A stretch of DNA of 64,000 nucleotides from Nocardioides sp. (GCF_004803405.1 NZ_SSXI01000116.1:28950-92949); one strand, 5' to 3'. Positions 25,010-35,081 are shown, numbered from the stretch's first letter. Notes: a model not told the origin generated them from the letters alone. Numbers and translations: made by a program.

Positions 25010-26091
25010 CCGCCCTACTGGCAGGGATCACCGCGCCGGTTCGTGGGGCGCGCGCCCGCGCAGCCCGAAACGCCCAGCGCACCGTCAATGCGCTGCGCCT
25101 CGCCGGGGGACTCGACCGGCCCCAGACCGGTCACTCCCAGCACACCATCGCCTGGCGGCAGGGCAAGGCATCCCTGAGGCACTACACCGACGTGACCGGC
25201 GGACGCCCGGTGCTGCTCGTCCCCAGTCTTATCAACCGCAGCCACATCTGGGACCTCCGCCCGGGGGACAGCTTCGTGGAGGGCCTGCAGGCGGCCGGTC
25301 ATGACGTCTTCCTCGTTGATTGGGGAGTGCCGGACGAACGCGATGTCGGAAACTCCATGAGCACCTACGTGGACCAGTACCTGCCCGCCGCGATGACTGC
25401 TGCCCGCGAAGCGACCGGGCAGAACCCGGTGGTCATCGGCCACTGTTTCGGCGGCGTCATCGCTGCGTTGTGGACCGCCTCGACCGACGCACCGCCGGCC
25501 GCCCTCATCTGTCTGGGTGTGCCGACGAACTGGCTCGAGATGGGTCCGCTCGCCCAGATGACCCGGCAGGGGCGGATCGATCCCGAGGACATCCTCGACC
25601 GAACCGGGAACGTCCCGCCGACCACGCTGCTGCGGTCGTTCCAGATGCTGCGCCCCCTGGGCGACCTCGGCGGCTACGTGATCCTGTGGACACGCCTGCA
25701 CGACAGAAGGGCCGCACAGGCGATCTGGGCACTCAGCAACTGGGCCCGGGACCACGTGCCCTTCCCCGGGGCTGCGTTTGTGGACATGGTTCGTCGGATC
25801 AGCCGGGGGAACGGCCTGGCAACCGGCTCCGTCGTGCTGGGAGATCGCGCGCGCAACCTCTCCGCCATCAAGGTGCCGTTCCTCAACATCTACGGCACCT
25901 ACGACCACGTCACTCCGCCAGCCTCCGTGACGCCGCTGGCCGACCTGGTCGGGTCCGACGACGCGGAGACGCAATCCCTCAAGGCGGGCCACGTCGGGCT
26001 GCTCGTGGGCAGCTCGGCCCGCAAGCAGACCTTGCCGGCGGTGACGGCCTGGCTCGATGCCCGCGGCCTGGGTGCTGCCTCCCAACGCTGA
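25006..26091 (+). CDS. Poly(3-hydroxyalkanoate) synthase-like protein, class III size
   Basis: A 361-residue alpha/beta-hydrolase-fold protein in which the nucleophile elbow is GHCFGG, with Cys147 in place of Ser. Asp300 (YGTYDHVTP) and His329 (AGHVG) complete a Cys-Asp-His triad, the signature of PhaC synthases. The C-terminal GSSARKQTLPAVTAWL also matches. Length fits class III/IV PhaC (about 355-360). It should polymerise 3-hydroxyacyl-CoA into storage polyester, or act on acyl-CoA pools of the pathway. GTG 25006 overlaps the 87-residue gene upstream; an AGAG-rich stretch gives a modest ribosome site. Confidence 0.78.
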   Translation: MTALLAGITAPVRGARARAARNAQRTVNALRLAGGLDRPQTGHSQHTIAWRQGKASLRHYTDVTGGRPVLLVPSLINRSHIWDLRPGDSFVEGLQAAGHDVFLVDWGVPDERDVGNSMSTYVDQYLPAAMTAAREATGQNPVVIGHCFGGVIAALWTASTDAPPAALICLGVPTNWLEMGPLAQMTRQGRIDPEDILDRTGNVPPTTLLRSFQMLRPLGDLGGYVILWTRLHDRRAAQAIWALSNWARDHVPFPGAAFVDMVRRISRGNGLATGSVVLGDRARNLSAIKVPFLNIYGTYDHVTPPASVTPLADLVGSDDAETQSLKAGHVGLLVGSSARKQTLPAVTAWLDARGLGAASQR

Positions 26092-26141
26092 CCGAGCACA
26101 CCGCTTGCGGCCGAAGTGCCGATCTACACCTGAGGAGACCC

Positions 26142-26900
<759 letters not shown>

Positions 26901-27007
26901 TCCGTCCAGAGCCGCGCGGAACTGTGCCCCGGCTGGACCCGGGCGCTCACAACGCCCGACAGCCTGACGGCGCGTCACTCTCAGAACCGGCAAAGGAGAT
27001 CACGGCA

Positions 27008-28483
27008 ATGACCACGGCTGCAGCGACCACAGAGGTCACCCGCGAAGAGCTGACGAGGCTCCTGGAGCAACAGCGCGCGGCCCACGCCGCCGACCCGATC
27101 CCCGACGCGGCCACGCGCCGGAACCGGCTGGACAGGTTCGTCGCCGCAGTTCTCGAGCACGCTACCGAGCTCACCGACGCCCTCGAGGCCGACTTCGGCA
27201 GCCGTCCGCCGACCACCTCGCTTGAGCTGGACATCCTGTCCGGACTGACGAGCATCGAAGCCACCCGTGAGCACCTCGAGGAATGGCTGGCGCCGACGGA
27301 GCTGCCGGCCGCGCTACGGGGCGGTGTTCCCGCGGTCATCCAGCACCGCCCGAAGGGAGTCGTAGGGATCATCGGCCCCTGGAACTTCCCGGTGCTCCTC
27401 GTCTTCGTGCCTGCCGCCGAGGCGCTCGCCGCCGGCAACCGGGTGATGATCAAGTTCTCCGACATGGCTCCGGGCACCGGCGAGGTGTTCGCCCGCGCGG
27501 TCGCCTCGCGCATGGGGCCCGACGAGGTCGTGGTCGTCAACGGCGGCGTCCAGACGGCAACTGCCTTCTCCGACCTGCGGTTCGACCACCTTTTCTTCAC
27601 CGGGTCGCCCAAGGTGGGCAGGCTCGTCGGCGCCGCGGCTGGCCGGAACCTCGTGCCGGTGACCCTCGAGCTGGGTGGCAAGAACCCGGCGATCGTGGCC
27701 CCCGACGCCGATATCGCGGACGCAGCCACACGCATCGCTGCGGGCCGGCTGATCAACAACGGGCAGGTCTGCCTCTGCCCCGACTACGCCTTCGTACCCG
27801 AGTCCGCGAAGGAGCAGTTCATAGAGGCGTACCGGGCCGCGGTGCTCTCGCACTTCCCCACGTTCGAGGAGAACCCGGACGTGGTGTCCATCGTGAACGA
27901 GGCGAACTACGCCCGCGTCACCGGACTGATCCAAGACGCGAAGGCCAAGGGGGCGACCGAGGTCGTGATCCTTCCCGAGGAGGAGCGGGACCGGGTGCTG
28001 GACAGCACCATGCGCCGGATCCCGCCGACGCTGCTCCTCGACACCTCGCCGCACGCAGAGATCAACGCCGAGGAGATCTTCGGCCCAGTCCTGGTCGTGC
28101 ACACCTACGCCGACGTCGACGAGGCGATCGACTACGTGGCAGCGGGCGAGCACCCGCTCTCGTCGTACTGGTACGGCGGTGAGACGGCAGAGTTCGAGCG
28201 ATTCCTCGTCCGGACGACGTCGGGCGGGGTGTCGCGCAACGACACCGCCCTTGCCTACCTCAACCACGCAGCGCCCTTCGGTGGCGTCGGCATGAGCGGA
28301 TCGGGCGCCTACCACGGCAAGGCCGGATTCGACACGTTCTCGCACCACCGCACGATCGCCCAGAGTGACCTGCCGGTGATCGTCGCGAAGTCGCTCGTCG
28401 CCCCGCTCCCGCCCGAGCGGGTCGAGCGAGTTGCCGCCGCGGCGGCCGAGGCAGCCAGGAACGCCGTCGCGCGCTTGAGCTGA
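27008..28483 (+). CDS. Aldehyde dehydrogenase (coniferyl-aldehyde/class 3-like)
   Basis: A 491-residue ALDH of the class 3/coniferyl-aldehyde type. Catalytic Cys255 lies in GQVCLCPDY and Glu221 in LELGGKNP; GPWNFP and FTGSPKVG are present. The C-terminal ~25 residues are Ala-rich beyond the usual end. AAGGAG precedes ATG 27008 by 9 bp. It is the last gene of the esterase-P450 unit, 107 bp after the SDR, and is followed by a strong terminator. It oxidises an aliphatic or aromatic aldehyde, perhaps formed after terminal hydroxylation by the P450. Confidence 0.87.
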   Translation: MTTAAATTEVTREELTRLLEQQRAAHAADPIPDAATRRNRLDRFVAAVLEHATELTDALEADFGSRPPTTSLELDILSGLTSIEATREHLEEWLAPTELPAALRGGVPAVIQHRPKGVVGIIGPWNFPVLLVFVPAAEALAAGNRVMIKFSDMAPGTGEVFARAVASRMGPDEVVVVNGGVQTATAFSDLRFDHLFFTGSPKVGRLVGAAAGRNLVPVTLELGGKNPAIVAPDADIADAATRIAAGRLINNGQVCLCPDYAFVPESAKEQFIEAYRAAVLSHFPTFEENPDVVSIVNEANYARVTGLIQDAKAKGATEVVILPEEERDRVLDSTMRRIPPTLLLDTSPHAEINAEEIFGPVLVVHTYADVDEAIDYVAAGEHPLSSYWYGGETAEFERFLVRTTSGGVSRNDTALAYLNHAAPFGGVGMSGSGAYHGKAGFDTFSHHRTIAQSDLPVIVAKSLVAPLPPERVERVAAAAAEAARNAVARLS

Positions 28484-28497
28484 CCGGCAGGTAACGA

Positions 28498-28534
28498 GAA
28501 GCGCCCGGATCCCAGCACGGGATCCGGGCGCTTC
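28498..28534. terminator. Strong bidirectional terminator
   Basis: A perfect 16-bp stem (28498-28513 with 28519-28534; GAAGCGCCCGGATCCC against its complement) with loop AGCAC. It lies between the converging ALDH gene and the Liv-type transporter operon. Confidence 0.8.
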
Positions 28535-28542
28535 GTTCGCGA

Positions 28543-29835
28543 CTACTGCGGCAGACCGTCTTGCGGTGCCTCAGCCGGTGGCGTGGTCGACTCGACGACG
28601 TCGCCGTCACCGTCGTCGGTGGTGTAGATCGGCGAGGCGGGCTCCAGCACCCCGGCTCGAGCCACGTAGACCTGCGTGCCGGACGCGCCGCTGTGGTTGT
28701 CTTCTGAGTACTGGAACGGCGTCAGCATCGGGCCCCTGATGCCACCCTTCGCGACCGCGTCGACCAGGCTGTCGCGCGTCAGGTCCTCGCCGGCACGCTC
28801 CAGGGCCTGAGCCACGGTGTACGCGACCGACATGCCGTAGACGGTGTTGAAGTCGAACCGGGCGTTGCCGTTGTAGTCCTGGTTGATCTCCTTGAACAGC
28901 TTGATCCAGCTGTTGTCCGCGGCAGTCGAAACGGGCAGATACGCCGAGGTGATCGCACCTTCGGTGAGCTCGATCGTGTCCTCCTTGAGGAACCCTTCGA
29001 GCGTGGGGATGTCGAACCCGGAGCCCGTGAAGACCCACTGGGTCTTGAAGTCCTGGCGGGCGGCCGTTCCGAGTGTCAGCGCCGAGAAGCCCGCGGTTGT
29101 GAAGGAGACGGTCACCTGGCACCCGGCCGACTTGAGGGCGCCGATCTGGGGCGCGATGTCGGTGTTGGCCGGTGAGTACTCCTGCTTCTGCGCTACTTTC
29201 ACGACCTTCTCCAGGCCTGCGAGGCCGTCGGCGCCGAAGTCGTCGGCCTGACCGAAGAAGCACACCGTCTTGTCGGGGAACTTCTCGGAGATGTAGGTGC
29301 CGAGGACCTTGCCCTCGATCGTGTAGTTGGGCGAGAAGCCGAACGCCGCGGGGTGCTTGTCGGGCTGGTTCCACACGCGGCTGCCCGACGTCGGGAACAG
29401 GTTCGGCACCTTGTTCTGGGTGAGGAAGTCAGAGACGGCCGACACCGTGGGTGTCCCCAGGGAGGCGGCCATGGCGAACACGTTGTCCTGCAGGACCAGC
29501 TTCCTGGTCTGCGAGGCGGTGTTGCTCGGGTTGTAGGCGTCGTCGGCGATCTTCAGCTCGATGCTGCGTCCGTGCACGCCGCCGTGCTCGTTGAGGTAGT
29601 CGAAGTAGGCCGTCATCGCCTTCCCGATCGCGGCATAGGGCGCCGCCGGGCCGGAGAGCGCCTGGGTCGAGCCCAGCAGGATCGTGTCCTCGGTGACTCC
29701 GGGGGCGCCCGCGGTGGCGTCACCGGAGGTACCTCCGCAGCCCGCCAATCCACCGAGCGCCAGCGCCGCGGCGCCCGCGCTCGCTGCGCACCGCCTGAAC
29801 AGCCCGACCTGACGTCGGGACGAGGCTCGCATCAT
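28543..29835 (-). CDS. ABC transporter substrate-binding lipoprotein (Liv type)
   Basis: A 430-residue periplasmic-binding-protein fold I lipoprotein. Signal peptide residues 1-~34 end in the lipobox LAGC. The two-lobe type 1 pattern of Leu/Ile/Val-binding proteins follows (ILLGSTQALSGP, LVLQDNVFAM, DKTVCFFGQADDFGADGL). The Asp/Glu-rich tail is unusual. In a catabolic island it probably captures the pathway substrate or its hydrolysis product rather than an amino acid. Tandem ATGs at 29835 and 29832 follow AGGAGG; 29835 is used here. It overlaps the LivM stop and is the last gene of the transporter operon. Confidence 0.87.
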   Translation of the reverse strand: MMRASSRRQVGLFRRCAASAGAAALALGGLAGCGGTSGDATAGAPGVTEDTILLGSTQALSGPAAPYAAIGKAMTAYFDYLNEHGGVHGRSIELKIADDAYNPSNTASQTRKLVLQDNVFAMAASLGTPTVSAVSDFLTQNKVPNLFPTSGSRVWNQPDKHPAAFGFSPNYTIEGKVLGTYISEKFPDKTVCFFGQADDFGADGLAGLEKVVKVAQKQEYSPANTDIAPQIGALKSAGCQVTVSFTTAGFSALTLGTAARQDFKTQWVFTGSGFDIPTLEGFLKEDTIELTEGAITSAYLPVSTAADNSWIKLFKEINQDYNGNARFDFNTVYGMSVAYTVAQALERAGEDLTRDSLVDAVAKGGIRGPMLTPFQYSEDNHSGASGTQVYVARAGVLEPASPIYTTDDGDGDVVESTTPPAEAPQDGLPQ

Positions 29836-30881
29836 TTCTTTCCTCCTACGGTTTCCATGAGTTGGAGAAGCCGGGGAGCAATGCGTCCCAGCGTCCCTTG
29901 GATGCCGCCGGGTACGGCGAGCATCACGACGATGAGCAGCACGCCGAAGGCGGCGAGCGGCAAGTGGGCGGCCAGTCGGTCGGTCTGAGCCGTCGACAGG
30001 CCCAGGTGTGCAACCCGGTCCTCGATGAGGCGGCCGAAGTAGAGGACGATCACGGTCCCGATCACGGCTCCCCGCATGCTTCCGAGCCCGCCGATCACGA
30101 CCGCAGCCAGCAGGTAGATCGACAGGAACAGCGTGAAGGCCCCCGGAGATGCGATCTGGAGGTAGAGCACGCCCAGGATCGCGCCGCCGGCCCCGGCAGC
30201 AGCCGAGCTGACGACGAAGGTATTGATCTGGACGCGCGCCACGCTGAGCCCGCACAGCTGCGCCGCCACCTCGTGGTCGCGGACGGCAGCCATCTCGCGG
30301 CCCACGGGGGAGTACTTCAGGTTGGTCAGGAGGAAGAGAACCAGCAGGGCAGTGCCCAGGCTGACCAGCGCGCTCCACTGGTAGGACGTGAGGGCGGCGC
30401 TCAACGGTGCAGGCACCTCGGTCAACGGCATGGTCAGGCCCTGGTCGCCGCCCAGCAGGTGATCGAAGTAGGTGGTGACGCCGACAACGCACGCCCCGAG
30501 CGCAAGCGTCGCTCCGGCCAGGTAGGGCCCCCGGAGCCGGGCCGCGACGGCGCCGACCGCGATGCCCACCACGGCTGCCGTCACGGATCCGACGAGGAGC
30601 GCGACGAACAGGTCCCCGGCGGAAGCCAGCGAGTCCTCGCTGCCGGACCGCAGGTACAGCGCGGCGCTGTAGGCACCGACCGCCATCAGGGCCGCGTGGC
30701 CCAGAGACAGTTGGCCGTTCACGCCGATCAGCAGGGTCAGGCCGGCCGCCGCACAGACGTAGGCGGCGACCTGGATGTACTCGAAATTGCTCACGTCCTC
30801 GGACTGCAGGACCAGCAGGGCCACGACGGCCGCGGCGGCGAGGGTGAGCAGGCCGTGTCGGACAAGCTTGATCTGAAGCAC
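29832..30881 (-). CDS. ABC transporter permease (LivM type)
   Basis: A 349-residue membrane protein with about nine to ten hydrophobic helices. It has the LivM-family signatures NGQLSLGHAALMAVGAY near residue 55 and the EAA-like loop VGREMAAVRDHEVAAQLCG near 190-208, which contacts the ATPases. It forms the channel with LivH. Its start codon abuts the LivH stop, and its own stop overlaps the binding-protein start, so the operon is tightly coupled. No unusual features. Confidence 0.88.
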   Translation of the reverse strand: MLQIKLVRHGLLTLAAAAVVALLVLQSEDVSNFEYIQVAAYVCAAAGLTLLIGVNGQLSLGHAALMAVGAYSAALYLRSGSEDSLASAGDLFVALLVGSVTAAVVGIAVGAVAARLRGPYLAGATLALGACVVGVTTYFDHLLGGDQGLTMPLTEVPAPLSAALTSYQWSALVSLGTALLVLFLLTNLKYSPVGREMAAVRDHEVAAQLCGLSVARVQINTFVVSSAAAGAGGAILGVLYLQIASPGAFTLFLSIYLLAAVVIGGLGSMRGAVIGTVIVLYFGRLIEDRVAHLGLSTAQTDRLAAHLPLAAFGVLLIVVMLAVPGGIQGTLGRIAPRLLQLMETVGGKK

Positions 30882-31759
30882 TAGACGCTCCTTGCGGTCG
30901 TACCGGCGAAGAGGCCGGCGGGCTTGAGCAGGAGGACGCCAAGCAGGAGCACGAACGCCGCCACGTAGGTCAGCTCACTTCCCAGGTAGCCGCTCGCGTA
31001 GCTGAGGGCGAGACCTGTGGCGACGCCGCCAATCATGGCTCCGCTGAGGCTGTCCAGACCTCCGATGACGGCTGAGGTGAAGCCGAGGACGAACACCAGG
31101 TCCATGGCCTGCGGGAAGAGCCCGAGCCCCGTCGGGACGACCAGCATCGCCGCCAGAGCCCCGACCACCCCGGCGATGACCCAGCCCAGCGTCAGGATGT
31201 GCCCGACCTTGATGCCGTGGAGCCGCGCCACCACGGGATTGAAGGCGGTTGCCCTCATCTGCAGGCCGATCCGGGTCCGGGTCAGGGTCCAGGCGAGTAG
31301 TGACATGACCACGCCGACCGCGAGCAGGGTGAACAGGTCCTGTCGTGAGAGCAGGGCAGTGCCACCGAGGTGGAGCAGGTCCCGGCTGAAGGCCGTCGAC
31401 AGGTGGCGCTCGGTGGGACCGAACGCGATAGCAAGTGCCGACTCGATGACGATGAGGAGGCCGATGCCGATCACGATGGGATTCAGGTGCCCCTGGCGAT
31501 CTGCACTCCGGAAGACGGTCAGCCGTGCCGCTGCACCCAGGGCGCCACCTAAGACCAGGGCAGTGGTGAAGCCGAGCCAGTAGGACCCGCTGTACTCGAT
31601 CACCGCCATGCCGCCGTAGGCGCTGGCGACCGCCATGGCGCCTTGGGCGAAGTTCAACACGCGCGTGGTGCGGAAGATGATGACGAGGGCAATTGCGACT
31701 GAGGCGTAGATCGCTCCGAGCGCGACGCCGTTCACGGTGAGGAAGACGAACCGATCCAT
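30881..31759 (-). CDS. ABC transporter permease (LivH type)
   Basis: A 292-residue membrane protein with seven to eight hydrophobic segments. The N-terminal NGVALGAIYASVAIALVIIF and the RTTRVLNFAQGAM loop are characteristic of LivH, and RTRIGLQMRATAFNPVVARLHGI is the ATPase-contact loop. ATG 31759 has AAGGGA about 8 bp upstream. It pairs with LivM and the ATPases LivG/LivF. The cargo is inferred only from the operon's location in the regulon. Confidence 0.87.
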   Translation of the reverse strand: MDRFVFLTVNGVALGAIYASVAIALVIIFRTTRVLNFAQGAMAVASAYGGMAVIEYSGSYWLGFTTALVLGGALGAAARLTVFRSADRQGHLNPIVIGIGLLIVIESALAIAFGPTERHLSTAFSRDLLHLGGTALLSRQDLFTLLAVGVVMSLLAWTLTRTRIGLQMRATAFNPVVARLHGIKVGHILTLGWVIAGVVGALAAMLVVPTGLGLFPQAMDLVFVLGFTSAVIGGLDSLSGAMIGGVATGLALSYASGYLGSELTYVAAFVLLLGVLLLKPAGLFAGTTARSV

Positions 31760-31772
31760 CGGGTGGTCCCTT

Positions 31773-32495
31773 TCAGTAGCCCAGGTAGGCATGGCGGATG
31801 GCCTCATCGCCACGCAGTTCGGAGGCCGCCCCGCGGGCGACGACGCGACCGAGTGCCACGACGAGAGCGCTGTCGGCGATTGCGAGAGCGCTTCCGACGT
31901 TCTGCTCGACCAGCAGGACCGTGAGGCCGGTGTCGTCTCGGAGCTGGGCGAGCTGCGCCAGCAGCTGGGCGACGACGGAAGGGGCGAGCCCGAGCGAGGG
32001 CTCGTCGAGGAGCAGCGCCTTGGGTCGGCTGACCAGCGCCCGTCCGAGTGCGGCCATCTGGCGCTCACCGCCCGACAGTTGGTGCCCGAGCGCCTCGCGT
32101 CGCTTGGCAAGCCCGGGGAAGAGGTCGAGCACCTCTGCCACAGCGAGCTCGGTCGTACGACGGGCTGTCGCCCCGCGGCGCCAGCTTCCGCCGAGCCGGA
32201 GGTTCTCCGTGACCGTGAGCTCCCGGATGATCCCGCCACCTTCGGGAACGTGGGCGAGACCGCGGGGCATCAGCTGCTCCACGGGAAGGGCCGAGACGTC
32301 CTCCCCGTCGAGGACGACACTGCCCGCAGTTCGCGGCACCAACCCTGAGATCGCCTTCAAGAGCGTCGACTTGCCCGCTCCATTGGCTCCTAGGACGGCC
32401 GTGATGGTGCCGGCAGGGAGGTCCACCGAGAAGTCGTGCAGGACGGGCGCGTTGCCGTACCCCGCCTCTAAGGCTGTGACGGTCAACGTATTCAT
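31773..32495 (-). CDS. ABC transporter ATP-binding protein (LivF type)
   Basis: A 240-residue ATPase with Walker A GANGAGKST, the ABC signature LSGGERQ and Walker B LLLDEPSLGLAP. The closing VARGAASELRGDEAIRHAYLGY is typical of LivF. The start overlaps the LivG stop (ATGA). It powers the import channel. Confidence 0.9.
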   Translation of the reverse strand: MNTLTVTALEAGYGNAPVLHDFSVDLPAGTITAVLGANGAGKSTLLKAISGLVPRTAGSVVLDGEDVSALPVEQLMPRGLAHVPEGGGIIRELTVTENLRLGGSWRRGATARRTTELAVAEVLDLFPGLAKRREALGHQLSGGERQMAALGRALVSRPKALLLDEPSLGLAPSVVAQLLAQLAQLRDDTGLTVLLVEQNVGSALAIADSALVVALGRVVARGAASELRGDEAIRHAYLGY

Positions 32496-33331
32496 GCCGG
32501 CTCCTCGGTCAGGGTGACGGCGGTCCCGGCGTCGACCTCGATGTCCGTGGGATCAATGCCGAGATAGGCGGCGGCCACCGCAGGATCCGACTGGATCTCC
32601 GACGGCGTACCCGCAGCGACGAGCCGGCCGAAGTCGAGGACCACCACCTGGTCGCAGACCCCCATGACGAAGTCCATGTGGTGCTCCACGAGCAGGACCG
32701 AGCACGGGGAGTCCGGGTCGCCCGGCAACGACTTGACCAGCTCTGCCAACGGCTCGAAGTCCTCGGCACCGAGTCCGCCCGCGGGCTCGTCGAGCAGTAG
32801 CAGTCGCGGCCTGGTGACCAGGGCGCGGGCGAGCGCCACTCGCTTCTGGACGGGGTAGGGAAGCGCCGATGCCTGGCGCTCGGCGTGCTGCGCCACCCCG
32901 AGCCGATCCAGCCCCTCCGTGCTGATGCGTCGTGACTCACGTTCGTCCCGCGCACTGCCCGGCAGGCCCAGGAGGGACGACACGTAGCCGGCGCGTCGTT
33001 GGGTCGTGCGACCGAGCATGACGTTCTCGACAGCCGTCAGGTGGGGGAAGAGTCCGACATCCTGAAGGGTGCGGGCGATGCCCTGGCGAACCAGGCGTCG
33101 CGGCTTGGGGTGGAAAGGGTGACCGTCCCACGTCAGCTGCCCGGCGGACGGACGGACGAAGCCGCTGACGACGTTGAACAGCGTGGTCTTGCCGGCGCCA
33201 TTCGGGCCCACGAGTCCCACCACGCTTCGTGGTGGAACAGACAAGGTGACGTCTTCGAGCGCCCGGAGTCCACCGAACTGGACGGTTACGCCGGAGACGC
33301 TGAGACCGGAGTCAGGGGATCCCTTGAGCAT
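32492..33331 (-). CDS. ABC transporter ATP-binding protein (LivG type)
   Basis: A 279-residue ATPase: Walker A GPNGAGKTT, Walker B LLLLDEPAGGLG, the H-loop in EHHMDFV and LivG-type IARTLQDVGLFPHLTAVENV. The signature region reads LPYPVQKRVALARAL instead of the common LSYGxQRRLEIARAL, so the C-loop is atypical (Tyr-Pro-Val in place of Tyr-Gly). ATG 33331 with AGAGGTAGG upstream is preferred over longer frames that pass through the operator. It leads the five-gene transporter operon, 35 bp downstream of the operator. Confidence 0.87.
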   Translation of the reverse strand: MLKGSPDSGLSVSGVTVQFGGLRALEDVTLSVPPRSVVGLVGPNGAGKTTLFNVVSGFVRPSAGQLTWDGHPFHPKPRRLVRQGIARTLQDVGLFPHLTAVENVMLGRTTQRRAGYVSSLLGLPGSARDERESRRISTEGLDRLGVAQHAERQASALPYPVQKRVALARALVTRPRLLLLDEPAGGLGAEDFEPLAELVKSLPGDPDSPCSVLLVEHHMDFVMGVCDQVVVLDFGRLVAAGTPSEIQSDPAVAAAYLGIDPTDIEVDAGTAVTLTEEPA

Positions 33332-33365
33332 CGTGCCTACCTCTGGTGTCGCCTCGTCAGACCAT

Positions 33366-33385
33366 CTGACCGTACGCACGGTCAG
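33366..33385. promoter_or_regulatory. TetR-type operator upstream of transporter operon
   Basis: CTGACCGTACGCACGGTCAG is a 20-bp near-perfect palindrome 35 bp upstream of the LivG start codon, linking import to the island regulon. Confidence 0.7.
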
Positions 33386-33801
33386 TAGTGTGCGGGAGGT
33401 CACAGGCCGATGTCAATAGCGGTAGGAGCCGGCTGGCGGCCGGGCCGTCCCTGTCATCTGCTGGCGCGGTTCGAGGGGGGTGAGCGGGTCTGAGACGCCT
33501 TAACGGGCGGCCTATTCCTGCGTGTCCTGGGGGTCGGAGTCCCTCGAGTTGTCGGCATGGGCAGACCAAGTGCGACCGGTTGCCAGGGCGATCGGATTAG
33601 GGTCTGGATGTGGAGCTGCGGGTGGCGGATGGCCGGGCTGTTGTTGGCTGCTGGCGCTGGCAGCCGACCGGCGACGGTGAGTCTCGCGCCGTTCACCATC
33701 GTGGGGGTGAGCGAGATTGTCACCACGATGGCGCCGAGGTCGGCCGTCGCAAGGGATGAGCCGCCCCCAGCGCCAGGCCGCGGATGCTCAACGGCCGACC
33801 G
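33386..33801. other. Intergenic stretch without recognisable gene
   Basis: This 416-bp stretch lies between the transporter operator and the end of the XdhC gene. Short open frames exist on both strands but none has a ribosome site, a recognisable motif or normal coding bias. I see no strong hairpin. Confidence 0.4.
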
Positions 33802-34929
33802 CTACGAGAGGGCAGCGTGGTGGATCCGGCCCGACGTGCTGCTCAGGGGCTGCCCTGATCCGCCCCAGCGCTGAGAAAGGATCTCCGCCGCAATGCTGAC
33901 CGCCGCCTCTTCAGGCGTGCGGGCGCCGAGGTCCAGGCCTATCGGACTCCGCAGTCTGCCCAGCTCGGATTCGGTCAGTCCCGCCTCGCGGAGGCGCGTC
34001 ATCCGGTCGTCGTGGGTACGACGCGAGCCCATCGCGCCGACATAGGCCACCTGGGGGAGGCGTAGGCCCACCTCCAGCAGGGGTACGTCGAACTTCGGGT
34101 CGTGGGTCAGGACGGTGATCACCGTCCGGCTGTCAATGCGTCCGGCGGCGGCTTCGGCTGCGAGGTACCGGTGAGGCCAGTCGACGACGACCTCGTCGGC
34201 GTCGCGGAACCGGGCGGCTGTGGCGAACACCGGTCGCGCGTCGCAGACTGTCACGCGGTATCCCAGAAACGCGCCTATGCGCGCCGTCGCCGCAGCGAAG
34301 TCGATCGCCCCGAACACCAGCATCCGCGGTGCCGGTGTGAAGGCTTGAACGAAGACCCGCAGGCCCTCGCCTCGGCGTTCGCCATCAGGTCCATAGGAGA
34401 GCACCTGGGACTGGCCGTGGACCAACAGACCCCGTGCGTCGTCGCGGACGCCGTCGTCGATGCGGCCGCTGCCGAGTGATCCCTGCGCAGAATCTGGACG
34501 CACGATCATCCTCCGGCCGACGCGAGCACTGTCGGGGTGGTCGACCACGGTCGCGATCGCCACGGGATGGCCTCGCTCGATGTCCGCGAAAACGTCCTCG
34601 AGCTCTGGGAACGTGGCGCGATCGACCTGCTCGACGTACACGTCGATGATCCCGCCACAGGTCAGTCCAACGGCGAAGGCATCGAAGTCGGAGACGCCGT
34701 ACCGCTGCAGCACCGGCGTGCCCGCCGCCAGGACCTCCTGGGCGAGCTCATAGACCGCGCCCTCGACGCAGCCGCCGGACACGGACCCGAGGACGGCCCC
34801 GTCTAGTCCGACGATCATCGAGGCGCCGGGCGGCTGCGGCGCGGACCGGAAGGTCGCCACGACCGTCCCGACGGCTACCCGATTGCCGGTTCGCCACCAG
34901 TCCACGAGCTCGGGCATCACCTCACGCAT
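33802..34929 (-). CDS. XdhC/CoxI-family molybdenum-cofactor maturation factor
   Basis: A 375-residue XdhC-type protein. The N-terminal domain contains VATFRSAPQPPGASM and SGGCVEGAVY with its conserved Cys. The C-terminal Rossmann-like domain reads MLVFGAIDFAAATA, FLGYRVTVCDARPVFA and AYVGAMGSRRTHDDR. These proteins bind and sulfurate molybdenum cofactor for xanthine-dehydrogenase-type enzymes. The only such enzyme in the window is the molybdenum hydroxylase at 37668-40367, controlled by the same operator. It is divergent from the copper-oxidase unit, with two operators in the 209-bp gap. Confidence 0.85.
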   Translation of the reverse strand: MREVMPELVDWWRTGNRVAVGTVVATFRSAPQPPGASMIVGLDGAVLGSVSGGCVEGAVYELAQEVLAAGTPVLQRYGVSDFDAFAVGLTCGGIIDVYVEQVDRATFPELEDVFADIERGHPVAIATVVDHPDSARVGRRMIVRPDSAQGSLGSGRIDDGVRDDARGLLVHGQSQVLSYGPDGERRGEGLRVFVQAFTPAPRMLVFGAIDFAAATARIGAFLGYRVTVCDARPVFATAARFRDADEVVVDWPHRYLAAEAAAGRIDSRTVITVLTHDPKFDVPLLEVGLRLPQVAYVGAMGSRRTHDDRMTRLREAGLTESELGRLRSPIGLDLGARTPEEAAVSIAAEILSQRWGGSGQPLSSTSGRIHHAALS

Positions 34930-34993
34930 GACATCCCCTGCATGCGAGCCGCGCCGGCCTGATTGCTTTGTGAAGGCACTTACGCGTCGCGAA

Positions 34994-35019
34994 AAATTGA
35001 CCGCTCATACGGTCAATTT
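34994..35019. promoter_or_regulatory. TetR-type operator upstream of XdhC
   Basis: The core TTGACCGCTCATACGGTCAA (34997-35016) is flanked by AAA and TTT, extending the dyad to 26 bp. It is the operator nearer to the minus-strand XdhC gene, 65 bp from its start. Confidence 0.7.
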
Positions 35020-35081
35020 AGAGTCGCTGGAGAACCGGCACAAGTCATCCGCTTGCGGCTGCCCAACCCTGGCGTCTAGCC

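Noticed and set aside
25006..26091. Ordinary lipase or esterase
   Set aside because: The nucleophile is Cys in GHCFGG, and the C-terminal segment matches PHA synthases.
33386..33801. Short genes in the transporter-XdhC gap
   Set aside because: Frames lack ribosome sites, motifs and normal codon bias.
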